64,000 nt of DNA from positions 58,310,820 through 58,374,819 of the forward strand of contig CM066315.1 of assembly GCA_033807775.1 (NCBI GenBank). The letters run 5' to 3'. Positions 36,081-46,555 of the stretch are shown here, one piece after another. The position numbers were made by a program, and so were the translations under genes. The notes beneath the pieces were generated by a model that was not told the origin of the DNA, ran no database searches, and saw only the letters and a list, made by a program, of their open reading frames with translations. Source of the DNA: Saussurea involucrata. Lineage: Eukaryota > Streptophyta > Magnoliopsida > Asterales > Asteraceae. The stretch's first letter is position 1. Each line of letters opens with the position of its first letter.

Positions 36081-38116
36081 ATGGCGAATAACGGGAATCC
36101 AGAACAAGCCGTTATACCAGTGCACGCAAGCTTAGAAAATGCACAAAACTCCCCAGCAGCTGTCGATGAGTATCATTTAAAGGAAATCGTTCTAGATCAA
36201 AGCAAACCCGATCAGAAGATTCTTGTGGGCTCATCCCTTAATCCCCACATTAAAGAAAAACTCATATCCTTCTTGCGGGAACATGCTGATTGCTTCGCCT
36301 GGTCACATGAAGATATGGTCGGTATTGACCCCAATGTCATTGCTCATAAGCTTAACGTCGATCCTTCGTTCAAACCTATCAAGCAAAAACGTCGCAGGTT
36401 CGCTCCTGAAAGAAATAAAGTAATAAATGATGAGGTCGACAACCTCCTCAAGACAGGAAAGATTCGAGAGGTAAAATATCCTGATTGGCTCGCTAACGTC
36501 GTGGTCGTAGCCAAGAAGAATGGAAAATGGAGGGTCTGTATCGACTTCATCGATCTCAATAAAGCCTGTCCAAAGGATCCATTCCCGTTACCTCATATTG
36601 ACGCCATGGTCGATGCAACCGCGGGGCATGAGTTATTAACGTTCATGGACGCCTATTCTGGATACAACCAAATTTTAATGCACGTTGACGACCAAGAGAA
36701 AACCGCTTTCATGACGGATCGAGGTATTTATTGTTATAAAGTTATGCCTTTCGGACTAAAAAATGCAGGTTCTACCTACCAACGGCTGGTAAACAAGATG
36801 TTCAAAGACCATCTTGGAGACACGATGGAGGTATATATCGATGACATGTTAGTGAAGTCGAAGCAAGCAATTGATCACATTGATCACCTCAGGCAATCGT
36901 TCGACATCCTCCCGAAGTATAACATGAAGCTCAATCCGACGAAATGTTCCTTTGGCGTTAGTGCCGGGAAGTTCCTGGGTTATATGGTCACTCGTCGAGG
37001 CATTGAGGCTAACCCCGACCAAATCAAGGCCATCATTGAGATCAAATCTCCTCGAAATTTCAAAGAAGTCCAGAAACTCACCGGTCGAGTAGCAGCTCTA
37101 AACAAGTTTATCTCCCGATCTTCAGATAAATGTCATCTATTCTATAATGTCCTCAAGAAAAATAGGGGCTTCGACTGGACCAATGATCATGAACAAGCCT
37201 TGCAAAAACTCAAGGAATACATGGCGTCGCCTCCTCTGTTGTCAAAACCTCACGATCATGAGATCCTACAGTTGTATTTGGCTGTTAGCCCAAATGCAGT
37301 AAGTGTTGTTCTGACACGAGAAGGTGAAAAACAGCAATTGCCGATCTATTATGTAAGTAAATCTCTTCTAGATGCAGAAACCAGGTATTCCTCTATGGAA
37401 AAATTGCTCTTGTCGCTAGTCACAGCTGCTAAAAAACTGCGACACTATTTTGAATCGCATCCCATTACTGTTGTAACTAACTTTCCTCTTAAGTCTGTCT
37501 TAAGAAAACCTGAGTTGACAGGTCGCCTGGCAAAATGGAGTATATATCTCAGCAGTTACGACATCGATTTCAAGCCCAGGACCGCGATCAAATCGCAAGC
37601 CTTGGCAGACTTCATCGCTGATTTCAGCCCTGAATTGGAGAAACAAGCAGAACTCGAAGTATCAACTGTGGCAACTCACGACGACGTGCCTTGGATTTTA
37701 TATGTCGATGGATCATCCAACATTAGAGGCTCTGGATTGGGCGTCGTCTTAAAGTCGCCACAGGGGGGAAGATGGTATACTCGGTCCGATGCGACTTCAA
37801 AGCCACCAATAACGAGGCTGAGTATGAAGCCCTGATCATGGGAATGAATATGGCCCACGACTCGGGGGGCAACCGCACTGCATGTCAAGAGCGATTCCCT
37901 GTTAGTAGTAAATCAGGTCAATAGAGAATTCGCAGCCAAAGATTCAAAAATGACAGCATATCTAAGCGTGGCAAAAGAAATTTCCAAAAAATTTAAATCT
38001 TTTTCTATTGAACAGATTCCGCGAGACCAGAACACTCAGGCCGACGCATTGGCAAACCTTGGGCCCGCTTTAGTTGAACCAATATTTGATGTTATTCCTA
38101 TGATTCACCTGGCAAC
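36081..38116 (+). pseudogene. pol: Element D: gag start joined to RT and RNase H
   Basis: Reads about 27 residues of a gag-like N-terminus (MANNGNPEQAVIP) and then passes directly to the region before RT (DCFAWSHEDMVGIDP), so most of gag and all of the protease are deleted. RT motifs: KKNGKWRVCIDF, PLPHIDAMVD, MPFGLKNAGSTYQR and an intact YIDDMLV box; then RNase H with YVDGSSN and the tail IPRDQNTQADALANLG. A one-base loss in the G run at 37767-37772 and a one-base gain near 37866-37872 shift the frame twice. Element E interrupts it after 38116. Confidence 0.9.
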
Positions 38117-39326
38117 TGTTGGTGCAAGTGTACCACATCTCTATATATTTATATATATTTATTTTGATGATTACAAACACAACGCATTATTGTTTATCTA
38201 ACAATTTAATCCAAGTGTGCAGTTGTTGAAGAACACGAAGATTTAATCTGAAGGGTTCAAGACGGAAGTGTTTACGTCGTCATTATTGTTTATAACTAAT
38301 AATGATAAACACCCTAAAATAATATACCACTTGGATATTTCTAAAAACCCATAAATTAATTTTAATAAAGGTTTTAAGAAGATCAGCAAGATTTGGTTGC
38401 AGTTCTGGAAAGTTTTCATTCCTGACGCCGGTATACCGTGGGGAATACCCGGTATACCGCGGGTACACCAGGCCGGTATACCGCGGCTGTTCAGCCGGTA
38501 TACCGCGGCAGGCCGTGTACAATTCCTATTGGTTGAAGTGGCTTTTCCTGACGGCGGTATACCGCCAAGGTATTCGCGGTATACCGCGGGTACGTTTTTC
38601 CAGAAGTCAACTTTGCATGTAGCCGTTGTGTACCAGTGTGCTTTCTGACCGCGGTATACCGCGGTGTGCAAGGCGGTATACCGCCAGGTCATGTGACCGT
38701 TGGAGCTTCTTGGTATATATGAAGCATGCTGTTGATGAAGTCTTAAGACCCAAGATAACAACAACAGTAACAACAAGCAGCAACTCTCAGCTCTCTCATT
38801 TATATATATATATTTTATAAAACATTTTTTATAAAATATCCAAGTGTGAGATATTATACAAGAGTGATTACCCATTGTGAGTTATACTCCTCTTGTAAGT
38901 ATTTGAATAACGGGTGTGTGATCCTGTACATCTCATAGCAGAAGCTTGAGAATCAATTACGTTACCTTTGTACTTGGTTTGTATTTCTACCGTAAAGAAT
39001 ACATTTATTGGATCGTGTCGGGAAGTGTCTCGGCTGCTGGTTTATCACAGTTGGTGGTAAATCAGTAAATCTCTGTGTCAAGTATCTCTATCCCTTATCT
39101 CTTTATTTATTCCGCTGTGCTATATTATATTTATTTATATAAACTGCTTTGCATTTATATTTATTTATATAATCTCTGTGCATTTAAATTATATCTGTTT
39201 ATATAATTGTTGTATACTTATTTATTTATACTCTGCTTTATTTATTCTGTATTTATTTTGTAAAAAGAATTTTTGAAAGTAAAAGTTTTAAAATACAACC
39301 TTACCCCCCCCTTAGGTTGTCCAACA
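38117..39326 (+). repeat. 5' LTR of element E
   Basis: 1210 bp, TGTTGGTGC...TCCAACA. Eight GGTATACC palindromes at 38430-38682, a TATA-like tatatat at 38714-38720, and a C-rich tract before the end. Long antisense frames in it recur in the other LTR only because the LTRs are copies. Confidence 0.95.
38430..38682 (+). repeat. Eight GGTATACC palindromes in the element E LTR
   Basis: Most extend to GGTATACCGC or CCGCGGTATACCGCGG. They end about 30 bp before the TATA-like box. The same array is at 42293-42545 in the 3' LTR. GC-rich palindromes in LTRs are reported for Sireviruses; this exact word is specific to E in this window. Confidence 0.92.
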
Positions 39327-39328
39327 TT

Positions 39329-39340
39329 TGGTATCAGAGC
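39329..39340 (+). other. Primer binding site of element E
   Basis: tggtatcagagc, complementary to initiator tRNA-Met, two bases after the LTR. Confidence 0.93.
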
Positions 39341-39393
39341 GGGGCTTTCAAAAATTTTCTGTTTAAATTTTTAAAAGTTATATCTTTTATATA

Positions 39394-41277
39394 ATGACTC
39401 AACAAACTGTTTTGTTTTCAAAACCTCCTATTATAGATACTGAAAAGTTTGGCATTTGGGCCGAGCTATTTGAATGTCACGTTCGTGGCAAAAGTCAAAA
39501 AATTTGGGATATTATAGAAAATGGGAATTTTAGACCAACCAAAGTTGAAAATGATCTTATTGTTGATAAACCCATAAAAGATTGGACTCCCACTGAAGAA
39601 TCTCATTATTGTTTAAATTTTGAAGCTAAAAATATATTATATGCTGCTTTAACTTCCGATGAAATAGAAAGAGTTTATACCTGTAAAACTGCTAACCAAA
39701 TCTGGCAAAGCTTGAGTGACACTCATCGTGGAAATACTCAAGTTAAAAGTTCTAAAATAAACATTTTAGTTCATGATTATGAATTATTTGAAATGTCAAA
39801 AGATGAGTCAATCGACTCAATGTTTAAACGTTTTAACCTCATCATGACTACTTTGAAGGGATTAGGTCGCACTTATCCTAACGAAGATTATGTAAGGAAA
39901 ATTCTTCGAGCACTTCCTTCGGAGTGGATGGCAAAAATCACATCCTTGGAAGACTCCCGAGATCTCGCAACTATGAAGCTCGATGATCTCATCGGCAATC
40001 TTAAAGTGCACGAAATTGCACTAAGAAGAAATCAAGTCCGGGAGCAAGTCAAAAAGAAATCCATCGCTCTCAAGGTCGTTGCCTCAAAAGAAAAGGAAGA
40101 GGAGGAAGATGCAAGTTCATCCGATGATGAACCCGAAAATCTTAACGATTTAGTCAAGTTGGTAAGAAAACTTTCTAAAATTCTATCTAACAAAAAGTTT
40201 GCCAAAAATGATAGGTTTCAAGAAAATGGAGACTACCGTCGTGGTGGTAAAAACCAAAGTCGCAACGTCCACAAAAGTGAAGACAAATATGACGAATCTA
40301 GCGACGATGAAAAAGCCAATAAAAAGAAAGGCTTTTGCTATGTGTGTGGTGACAAGGATCACTATGCAAGTGTGTGTCCGAATCGAGCAAAACAAATCAA
40401 CACACCAAAAGCTTTAGTTGGAGGCGCGTTGAGCGCAAGCATAAATGAGGCCCAAAATTTTTGTTTCATGGCCGACCATGATAATGAGGTATCTTCATCA
40501 TATTCTTCTAAAAATAATTATGATAATAATTATAGTGATAATTACTATAGTGACGATGAAAATAATCTTGACGAATTATATAAATCATTTCATGCTATGG
40601 CCGCTCTCGCAAATAAATATAAAGATGAAATTTCTAATTTAAAAGAAACCGTATCTGTATATAAAAAGGAAATAGATGACGGTAAACAAAAATCTGCTTA
40701 TGATTTAGATGTTATCACTAAATTAGAAAATAAATTAAGTGAAAAAGATATTTGTAAATCTTGTGTTATTTTAAATGATAAAATAGCATGCTTAAGTGAA
40801 AATAAAAATGAAAGTGTTGCATGTACAAAATGCGAGTCTCTTGAAAATGAAGTTGCATATTTAAATGCTAAATGTAAATCGCATGAGAAAGATAATCTGT
40901 TAGCTAATGCATTTCAAAATAGCAATGATAAAGTGCTTAAAATGCTAAATATGCCTAATCGTATAAATTGTCGTAAAGGCATTGGTTCCGATACATGTGT
41001 TGATAAATGTTCGTGTAAACCCATTAAAAGATTTTTTGCATCTCCTAAAGTTGATACAAGAAAACCCCCATATATGTCAAAAATGAAAAATGTGAATTAT
41101 GGGAGGAAATCGTATGCTCGCATGTATAACGATAATTTTTCTAGACCTAATGCGAATATAAATGCTTCATTTTATGTGTATGATAAATACAGTCGCAAAA
41201 TTAGAATGGTTAGAAAATGGATTCCGAAAGGAATGTTTAATGTTGACAATCCGGGTGGAATGCGTTTATGGTTTTAA
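39394..41277 (+). CDS. gag: Element E Gag polyprotein
   Basis: 627 codons with no stop or frameshift; start ATG is the first after the PBS, about 50 bp downstream. Order: UBN2/DUF4219-type capsid region (IWQSLSDTHRGNTQVKSSK, residues about 105-125), an acidic Ser/Asp stretch, zinc knuckle CYVCGDKDHYASVC (about residue 315), an Asn/Asp/Tyr low-complexity stretch, a helical likely coiled coil (residues about 400-500), and a basic C-terminus ending in the KWIPKG motif like other Sirevirus gags. It should package element RNA into particles. No pol follows. The open frame and identical LTRs suggest it may still be functional. Confidence 0.93.
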   Translation: MTQQTVLFSKPPIIDTEKFGIWAELFECHVRGKSQKIWDIIENGNFRPTKVENDLIVDKPIKDWTPTEESHYCLNFEAKNILYAALTSDEIERVYTCKTANQIWQSLSDTHRGNTQVKSSKINILVHDYELFEMSKDESIDSMFKRFNLIMTTLKGLGRTYPNEDYVRKILRALPSEWMAKITSLEDSRDLATMKLDDLIGNLKVHEIALRRNQVREQVKKKSIALKVVASKEKEEEEDASSSDDEPENLNDLVKLVRKLSKILSNKKFAKNDRFQENGDYRRGGKNQSRNVHKSEDKYDESSDDEKANKKKGFCYVCGDKDHYASVCPNRAKQINTPKALVGGALSASINEAQNFCFMADHDNEVSSSYSSKNNYDNNYSDNYYSDDENNLDELYKSFHAMAALANKYKDEISNLKETVSVYKKEIDDGKQKSAYDLDVITKLENKLSEKDICKSCVILNDKIACLSENKNESVACTKCESLENEVAYLNAKCKSHEKDNLLANAFQNSNDKVLKMLNMPNRINCRKGIGSDTCVDKCSCKPIKRFFASPKVDTRKPPYMSKMKNVNYGRKSYARMYNDNFSRPNANINASFYVYDKYSRKIRMVRKWIPKGMFNVDNPGGMRLWF

Positions 41278-41420
41278 GCCATTTATATGGCTTTGTATGT
41301 TTGTCGTGTTTGTTTTATGTCGACAACATATTTTTTTGCAGTTTATGTTGTATACTAACTGTTAAAAGGACCCATAAGAAAAGGGTACCACGAAATATTT
41401 TCTTTGCCTTTTGTAGGGGT

Positions 41421-41624
41421 TTCCTGACGAGGATATAATACGTGTTTCCTGACGAGGATATAATACGTGTTTCCTGGCGAGGATATAATACGTTGTTACC
41501 TGCCGAGGTTATAATACGTGGTTACCTGCCGAGGTTATAATACGTGGTTACCTGCCGAGGTTATAATACGTGGTTACCTGCCGAGGTTATAATACGTGGT
41601 TACCTGACGAGGTCATAATACGTG
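41421..41624 (+). repeat. Eight tandem 25-26 bp repeats in element E
   Basis: Unit ttcctgacgaggatataatacg (copies starting 41421, 41446, 41471), then a variant ttacctgccgaggttataatacg from about 41496 to 41622. Period 25 then 26. Non-coding, between gag and the PPT cluster. Confidence 0.9.
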
Positions 41625-41787
41625 GTGATTTTTTTTTAATCACATAAAATTAACCGAATATTGAAGCCTTAAGATCCGTTTTGGTGCAAGTGTTTCGTAT
41701 TGGTTTGTATATCTTTGTCTCTATTGCTTTTTGCATTTTATTTTATCCCTCAAATTTTATAAAATCAAATTGATATCGTTATTAATT

Positions 41788-41979
41788 TGAGGGGGAGCGT
41801 TTTAGCTCTTTACCCATGAGTTTATGCTACCTCAATTATATGCATATTTTGAGGGGGAGCATCTCTCGAGGGGAAGCATACCGTCTTTCTTGACCCTTTT
41901 TGCTTCGACAAACGGGGGAGAGAAACCGCATATGCTCCTGCTTAGCGGTTGTGTTTGTCATCATCAAAAAGGGGGAGAT
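41788..41979 (+). promoter_or_regulatory. PPT and upstream PPT-like motifs of element E
   Basis: gagggggag near 41790 and 41851, and the PPT aaaagggggagatt ending at 41980 directly before the LTR. Confidence 0.85.
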
Positions 41980-43189
41980 TGTTGGTGCAAGTGTACCACA
42001 TCTCTATATATTTATATATATTTATTTTGATGATTACAAACACAACGCATTATTGTTTATCTAACAATTTAATCCAAGTGTGCAGTTGTTGAAGAACACG
42101 AAGATTTAATCTGAAGGGTTCAAGACGGAAGTGTTTACGTCGTCATTATTGTTTATAACTAATAATGATAAACACCCTAAAATAATATACCACTTGGATA
42201 TTTCTAAAAACCCATAAATTAATTTTAATAAAGGTTTTAAGAAGATCAGCAAGATTTGGTTGCAGTTCTGGAAAGTTTTCATTCCTGACGCCGGTATACC
42301 GTGGGGAATACCCGGTATACCGCGGGTACACCAGGCCGGTATACCGCGGCTGTTCAGCCGGTATACCGCGGCAGGCCGTGTACAATTCCTATTGGTTGAA
42401 GTGGCTTTTCCTGACGGCGGTATACCGCCAAGGTATTCGCGGTATACCGCGGGTACGTTTTTCCAGAAGTCAACTTTGCATGTAGCCGTTGTGTACCAGT
42501 GTGCTTTCTGACCGCGGTATACCGCGGTGTGCAAGGCGGTATACCGCCAGGTCATGTGACCGTTGGAGCTTCTTGGTATATATGAAGCATGCTGTTGATG
42601 AAGTCTTAAGACCCAAGATAACAACAACAGTAACAACAAGCAGCAACTCTCAGCTCTCTCATTTATATATATATATTTTATAAAACATTTTTTATAAAAT
42701 ATCCAAGTGTGAGATATTATACAAGAGTGATTACCCATTGTGAGTTATACTCCTCTTGTAAGTATTTGAATAACGGGTGTGTGATCCTGTACATCTCATA
42801 GCAGAAGCTTGAGAATCAATTACGTTACCTTTGTACTTGGTTTGTATTTCTACCGTAAAGAATACATTTATTGGATCGTGTCGGGAAGTGTCTCGGCTGC
42901 TGGTTTATCACAGTTGGTGGTAAATCAGTAAATCTCTGTGTCAAGTATCTCTATCCCTTATCTCTTTATTTATTCCGCTGTGCTATATTATATTTATTTA
43001 TATAAACTGCTTTGCATTTATATTTATTTATATAATCTCTGTGCATTTAAATTATATCTGTTTATATAATTGTTGTATACTTATTTATTTATACTCTGCT
43101 TTATTTATTCTGTATTTATTTTGTAAAAAGAATTTTTGAAAGTAAAAGTTTTAAAATACAACCTTACCCCCCCCTTAGGTTGTCCAACA
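41980..43189 (+). repeat. 3' LTR of element E
   Basis: 1210 bp, same ends and same GGTATACC array (42293-42545) as the 5' LTR; no differences seen. Confidence 0.95.
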
Positions 43190-44474
43190 GCCGTCCATTG
43201 GAAACGCAGACGTCATCCAGATCGAAGACGAAGAAGATGATTGGTCACGCGACATTCGAAATTTCCTCGTGCACGACCAACTCCCCGAAGACAAAATGGA
43301 GGCTCGAAAAATCAGATTCAAAGCATCTAAGTACGTCATGATCGGAAATAAGCTTTATCGGCGATCATCGACGGGCTTAAATTTAAAGTGCGTCATCAGC
43401 AAAAATCAAGCCTAGAAAATCCTCCAAGAGATGCACGACGGCGAATGTGGTAATCATTCAGGAGGTCGTAGCTTAGCTAATCGTATCTCCCGACAAGGGT
43501 ATTTTTGGCCGACACTGCGAGAAGATGCTATCAAGTACGTCCAGAATTGCGACCCCTGTCAACGACACTCAGATATGTCTCATAAACCTTCGGAACCTTT
43601 GCATTCGACACTTATCCCATGGCCCTTCATGAGATGGGGAATGGATATTGTCGGCAAACTACCACCCGCTCCAGGACAAAAGGTATTCCTCCTCGTACTT
43701 ACTGATTATTTTTCCAAGTGGGTCGAAGCAGCTGCTTTCTCCCAAATCAGGGATAAAGAAGTCATCTCTTTTATCCAAACTAACATCATATGCAGGTTTG
43801 GGATTCCATCCGAAATTGTCTGCGACAATGGATCCCAATTCATAAGCGACAGGACCCAACAGTTCTGTGAAGATAGGAACATCAAGCTGACGACCTCGAC
43901 TCCCAGATATCCCCAAGCCAATGGACTTGCCGAGTCGAGTAATAAGACTATTGTAGCCTCGATCAAGAAACGATTAAAAGCTGCAAAAGGAAGATGGGTT
44001 GAAGAACTCCCTTCAGTCCTATGGGCAAATCGCACGACACCCCACACGTCCACAGGACACACCCCCTTCTCTCTCGTCTACGGTTGTGAAGCCGTCCTAC
44101 CAATCGAAGTTCATCTCCCGACTTCGAGGCACACTTCCATCAACCACAACTTGGTTGATTTAAGTCATGACCTCGACGCCCTAGAAGAGCTCAGAGAATC
44201 CGCCTTGATCAGGATGGTGTCGCAGAAGCAAGCAGTCGAGCGACATTTCAATAAGCACGTCAACATTAAAGTCTTTCAAGAAGGCGATTACGTCCTCCGT
44301 CGAGTATTCCCAAACACCCAGGAGCTCAACGCATGTAAGCTTTCTACTAAGTGGGAAGGACCTTACCGCGTCTCCGAAGTCGTTGGTAAAGGAGCCTATC
44401 GACTTCAGACCCTCGACAATCAAGAAATCCCGCGAAGTTGGAACGCGACGCATCTGAAAAAATATTTCTTTTAG
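43190..44474 (+). pseudogene. pol: Element D integrase
   Basis: Continues the pol frame of 38116 in phase. An in-frame TAG at 43413-43415 lies before the open part (43431-44474). Zinc-binding HHCC (HDGECGNH with CDPCQRH), DDE residues in WGMDIVG, VCDNGSQF and NGLAESSNKT, and a C-terminal part ending RSWNATHLKKYFF with no chromodomain, as in Tat-like elements. Integrase inserts cDNA into the chromosome. Confidence 0.92.
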
Positions 44475-44925
44475 AGTCGCCTTCCTCTCATGCAAAGTTT
44501 TTTTTACACGACAGTGAGCGTCGTGAGATCGACCGACCTCTAACGAACTTTGTCGTAGGTACGCACGACATGAGTACCCGAGTGTGTGACTTAATTGTTT
44601 TACCCCAGGGGCATACATTCTGGAATTTCATCATACGATACAAACTCATTATATGAATCTAATCGTACGATCGCAAAGTCTCAACGATCCCTCGATCTAA
44701 GTTTCTGGAACATGGAAAAACTTTGTATGTTCTAACACATCGATGATATATATTTGTGTTTACTATTACAGTCTAAATACATGCTTTATGTTTCAACCGT
44801 TATATTGCAATAAAAGCCTAAGTCGCACGATCCTCCGTTTATTTCATACTTAACGAATCTTAGGATCAAAATTACAAACACGAGTTCAGCAAAAGAAGGA
44901 ACTTCATTGAACGATTACGTATGAA
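44475..44925 (+). other. Element D spacer after pol
   Basis: No gene seen; contains taatcgtacgatcg-type words. Ends with the TSD of F1. Confidence 0.55.
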
Positions 44926-45686
44926 TAGGGCTGTAAACGAACCGAACGTTCAATGAACCGTTCGTGAACTGTTCGGCGGGAAGTTCGTTTATGTTCGTTT
45001 ATTTAATAAATGAACGAACATGAACACGTTTTTTTGTTCGTTTAGTTAAATGAACGAACATGAACAATGGTCTCGTTCGTTCATTTATGTTCGTGAACGT
45101 TTGTTCATTTATGTTCGTTAATGTTCGTTCGTTTACGTTCGTTTATGTTCGTTTACGTTCGTTTATGTTCATTTATGTTCGTTTATGCTTGTTTATACAT
45201 AAACATATTTATATAATATGAAATTAATGTGTAAAATCATCAAGTAAATTGATCTTTTAGAATTATTTTTCATACCTCCTAAGTTAACCCGGTTTTTCAT
45301 TTTGTTAAGGTATTTTTTACGAACGAAATGATGAGTATGGTGGTTTTTTTTGTTCATTTGGGTTCGTTCGCTTATTTTCATTTAAGTTCGTTCGTTTATG
45401 TTCATTTAAAGTCGTTCTTTTACGTTCGTTTATGTTCATTTAAATTCGTTCGTTTACGTTCGTTTACGTTCGTTTATGTTCATTTAAGTTCGTTCGTTTA
45501 CGTTCGTTTAACTCTTAATGAACGAACATAAACGAACACGAACAAACAAAAATTCTTAACGAACGAACATGAACACAAAAAATCTCGTTCGTTTACCGTT
45601 CGTGTTCGTTTGTTTGTTCGGTTAAGTTAAACGAACGAACATAAACAAGCCTCCGTTCGTGTTCGTTCGGTTCGTTTACAGCCCTA
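44926..45686. mobile_element. hAT-type MITE F1
   Basis: TIR tagggctgtaaacgaaccga at both ends, perfect 8-bp TSD cgtatgaa at 44918-44925 and 45687-45694. The interior is dense in GTTCGTTT/GAACGAAC words. No transposase. Eight-base TSDs point to the hAT superfamily. Confidence 0.92.
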
Positions 45687-45797
45687 CGTATGAATGACCG
45701 ATAGTCGGACAAGTAAATACAAAGTCAAAAGTCGTTGCATACCAACAACCCGAACATAAAAAGTCTAGCTCGTAAACCCAAAAATCTACACTGGAAC

Positions 45798-46547
45798 TAG
45801 GGCTGTAAACGAACCGAACGAACACGAACGGAGGCTTGTTTATGTTCGTTCGTTTAACTTAACCGAACAAACAAACGAACACGAACGGTAAACGAACGAG
45901 ATTTTTTGTGTTCATGTTCGTTCGTTAATTTTTGTTTGTTCGTGTTCGTTTATGTTCGTTCATTAAGAGTTAAACGAACGTAAACGAACGAACTTAAATG
46001 AACATAAACGAACGTAAACGAACGAATTTAAATGAACATAAACGAACGTAAAAGAACGACTTTAAATGAACATAAACGAACGAACTTAAATGAAAATAAG
46101 CGAACGAACCCAAATGAACAAAAAAAAAACCACCATACTCATCATTTCGTTCGTAAAAAATACCTTAACAAAATGAAAATCCGGGTTAACTTAGGAGGTA
46201 TGAAAAATAATTCTAAAAGATCAATTTACTTGATGATTTTACACATTAATTTCATATTATATAAATATGTTTATGTATAAACAACCATAAACGAACATAA
46301 ATGAACATAAACGAACGTAAACGAACATAAACGAACGTAAACGAACGAACATTAACGAACATAAATGAACGAACGTTCACGAACATAAATGAACGAACGA
46401 GACCATTGTTCATGTTCGTTCATTTAACTAAACGAACAAAAAAACGTGTTCATGTTCGTTCATTTATTAAATAAACGAACATAAACGAACTTCCCACCGA
46501 ACAGTTCACGAACGGTTCATTGAACGTTCGGTTCGTTTATAGCCCTA
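45798..46547. mobile_element. hAT-type MITE F2, inverted relative to F1
   Basis: Same family and TIR as F1, opposite orientation, TSD actggaac at 45790-45797 and 46548-46555. Only 111 bp separate it from F1, so a transcript across both could fold into a hairpin of about 750 bp. Confidence 0.92.
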
Positions 46548-46555
46548 ACTGGAAC

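Larger units (their letters stand above)
38117..43189 (+). mobile_element. Element E: gag-only, non-autonomous Sirevirus, youngest insertion
   Basis: Two 1210-bp LTRs (38117-39326 and 41980-43189) at a constant offset of 3863 bp with no differences seen by eye. PBS and PPT are complete, and gag is intact, but there is no protease, integrase or RT in the 2.65-kb interior. Such TR-GAG-type elements depend on enzymes from relatives. Flanks gcaac and gccgt do not match, so no TSD is seen; the D reading frame is nevertheless in phase across the element. Confidence 0.92.

Noticed and set aside
38243..38875. 210-codon minus-strand frame in the E LTR, repeated at 42106-42738
   Set aside because: It occurs twice only because the LTRs are copies, and its IP/YTG-rich repeats come from the GGTATACC palindromes.
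41421..41624. CRISPR-like array
   Set aside because: Units are directly adjacent with no spacers, inside a plant retrotransposon.
45193..46280. Shared short protein frames at 45193-45381 (minus) and 46032-46280 (plus)
   Set aside because: They are the same stretch of F1 and F2 read in opposite orientation, not genes.
44926..46547. Telomere-like or satellite GTTTATGTTCG repeats
   Set aside because: They are internal repeats of two MITEs with clear TIRs and 8-bp TSDs, and the word is not the plant telomere TTTAGGG.
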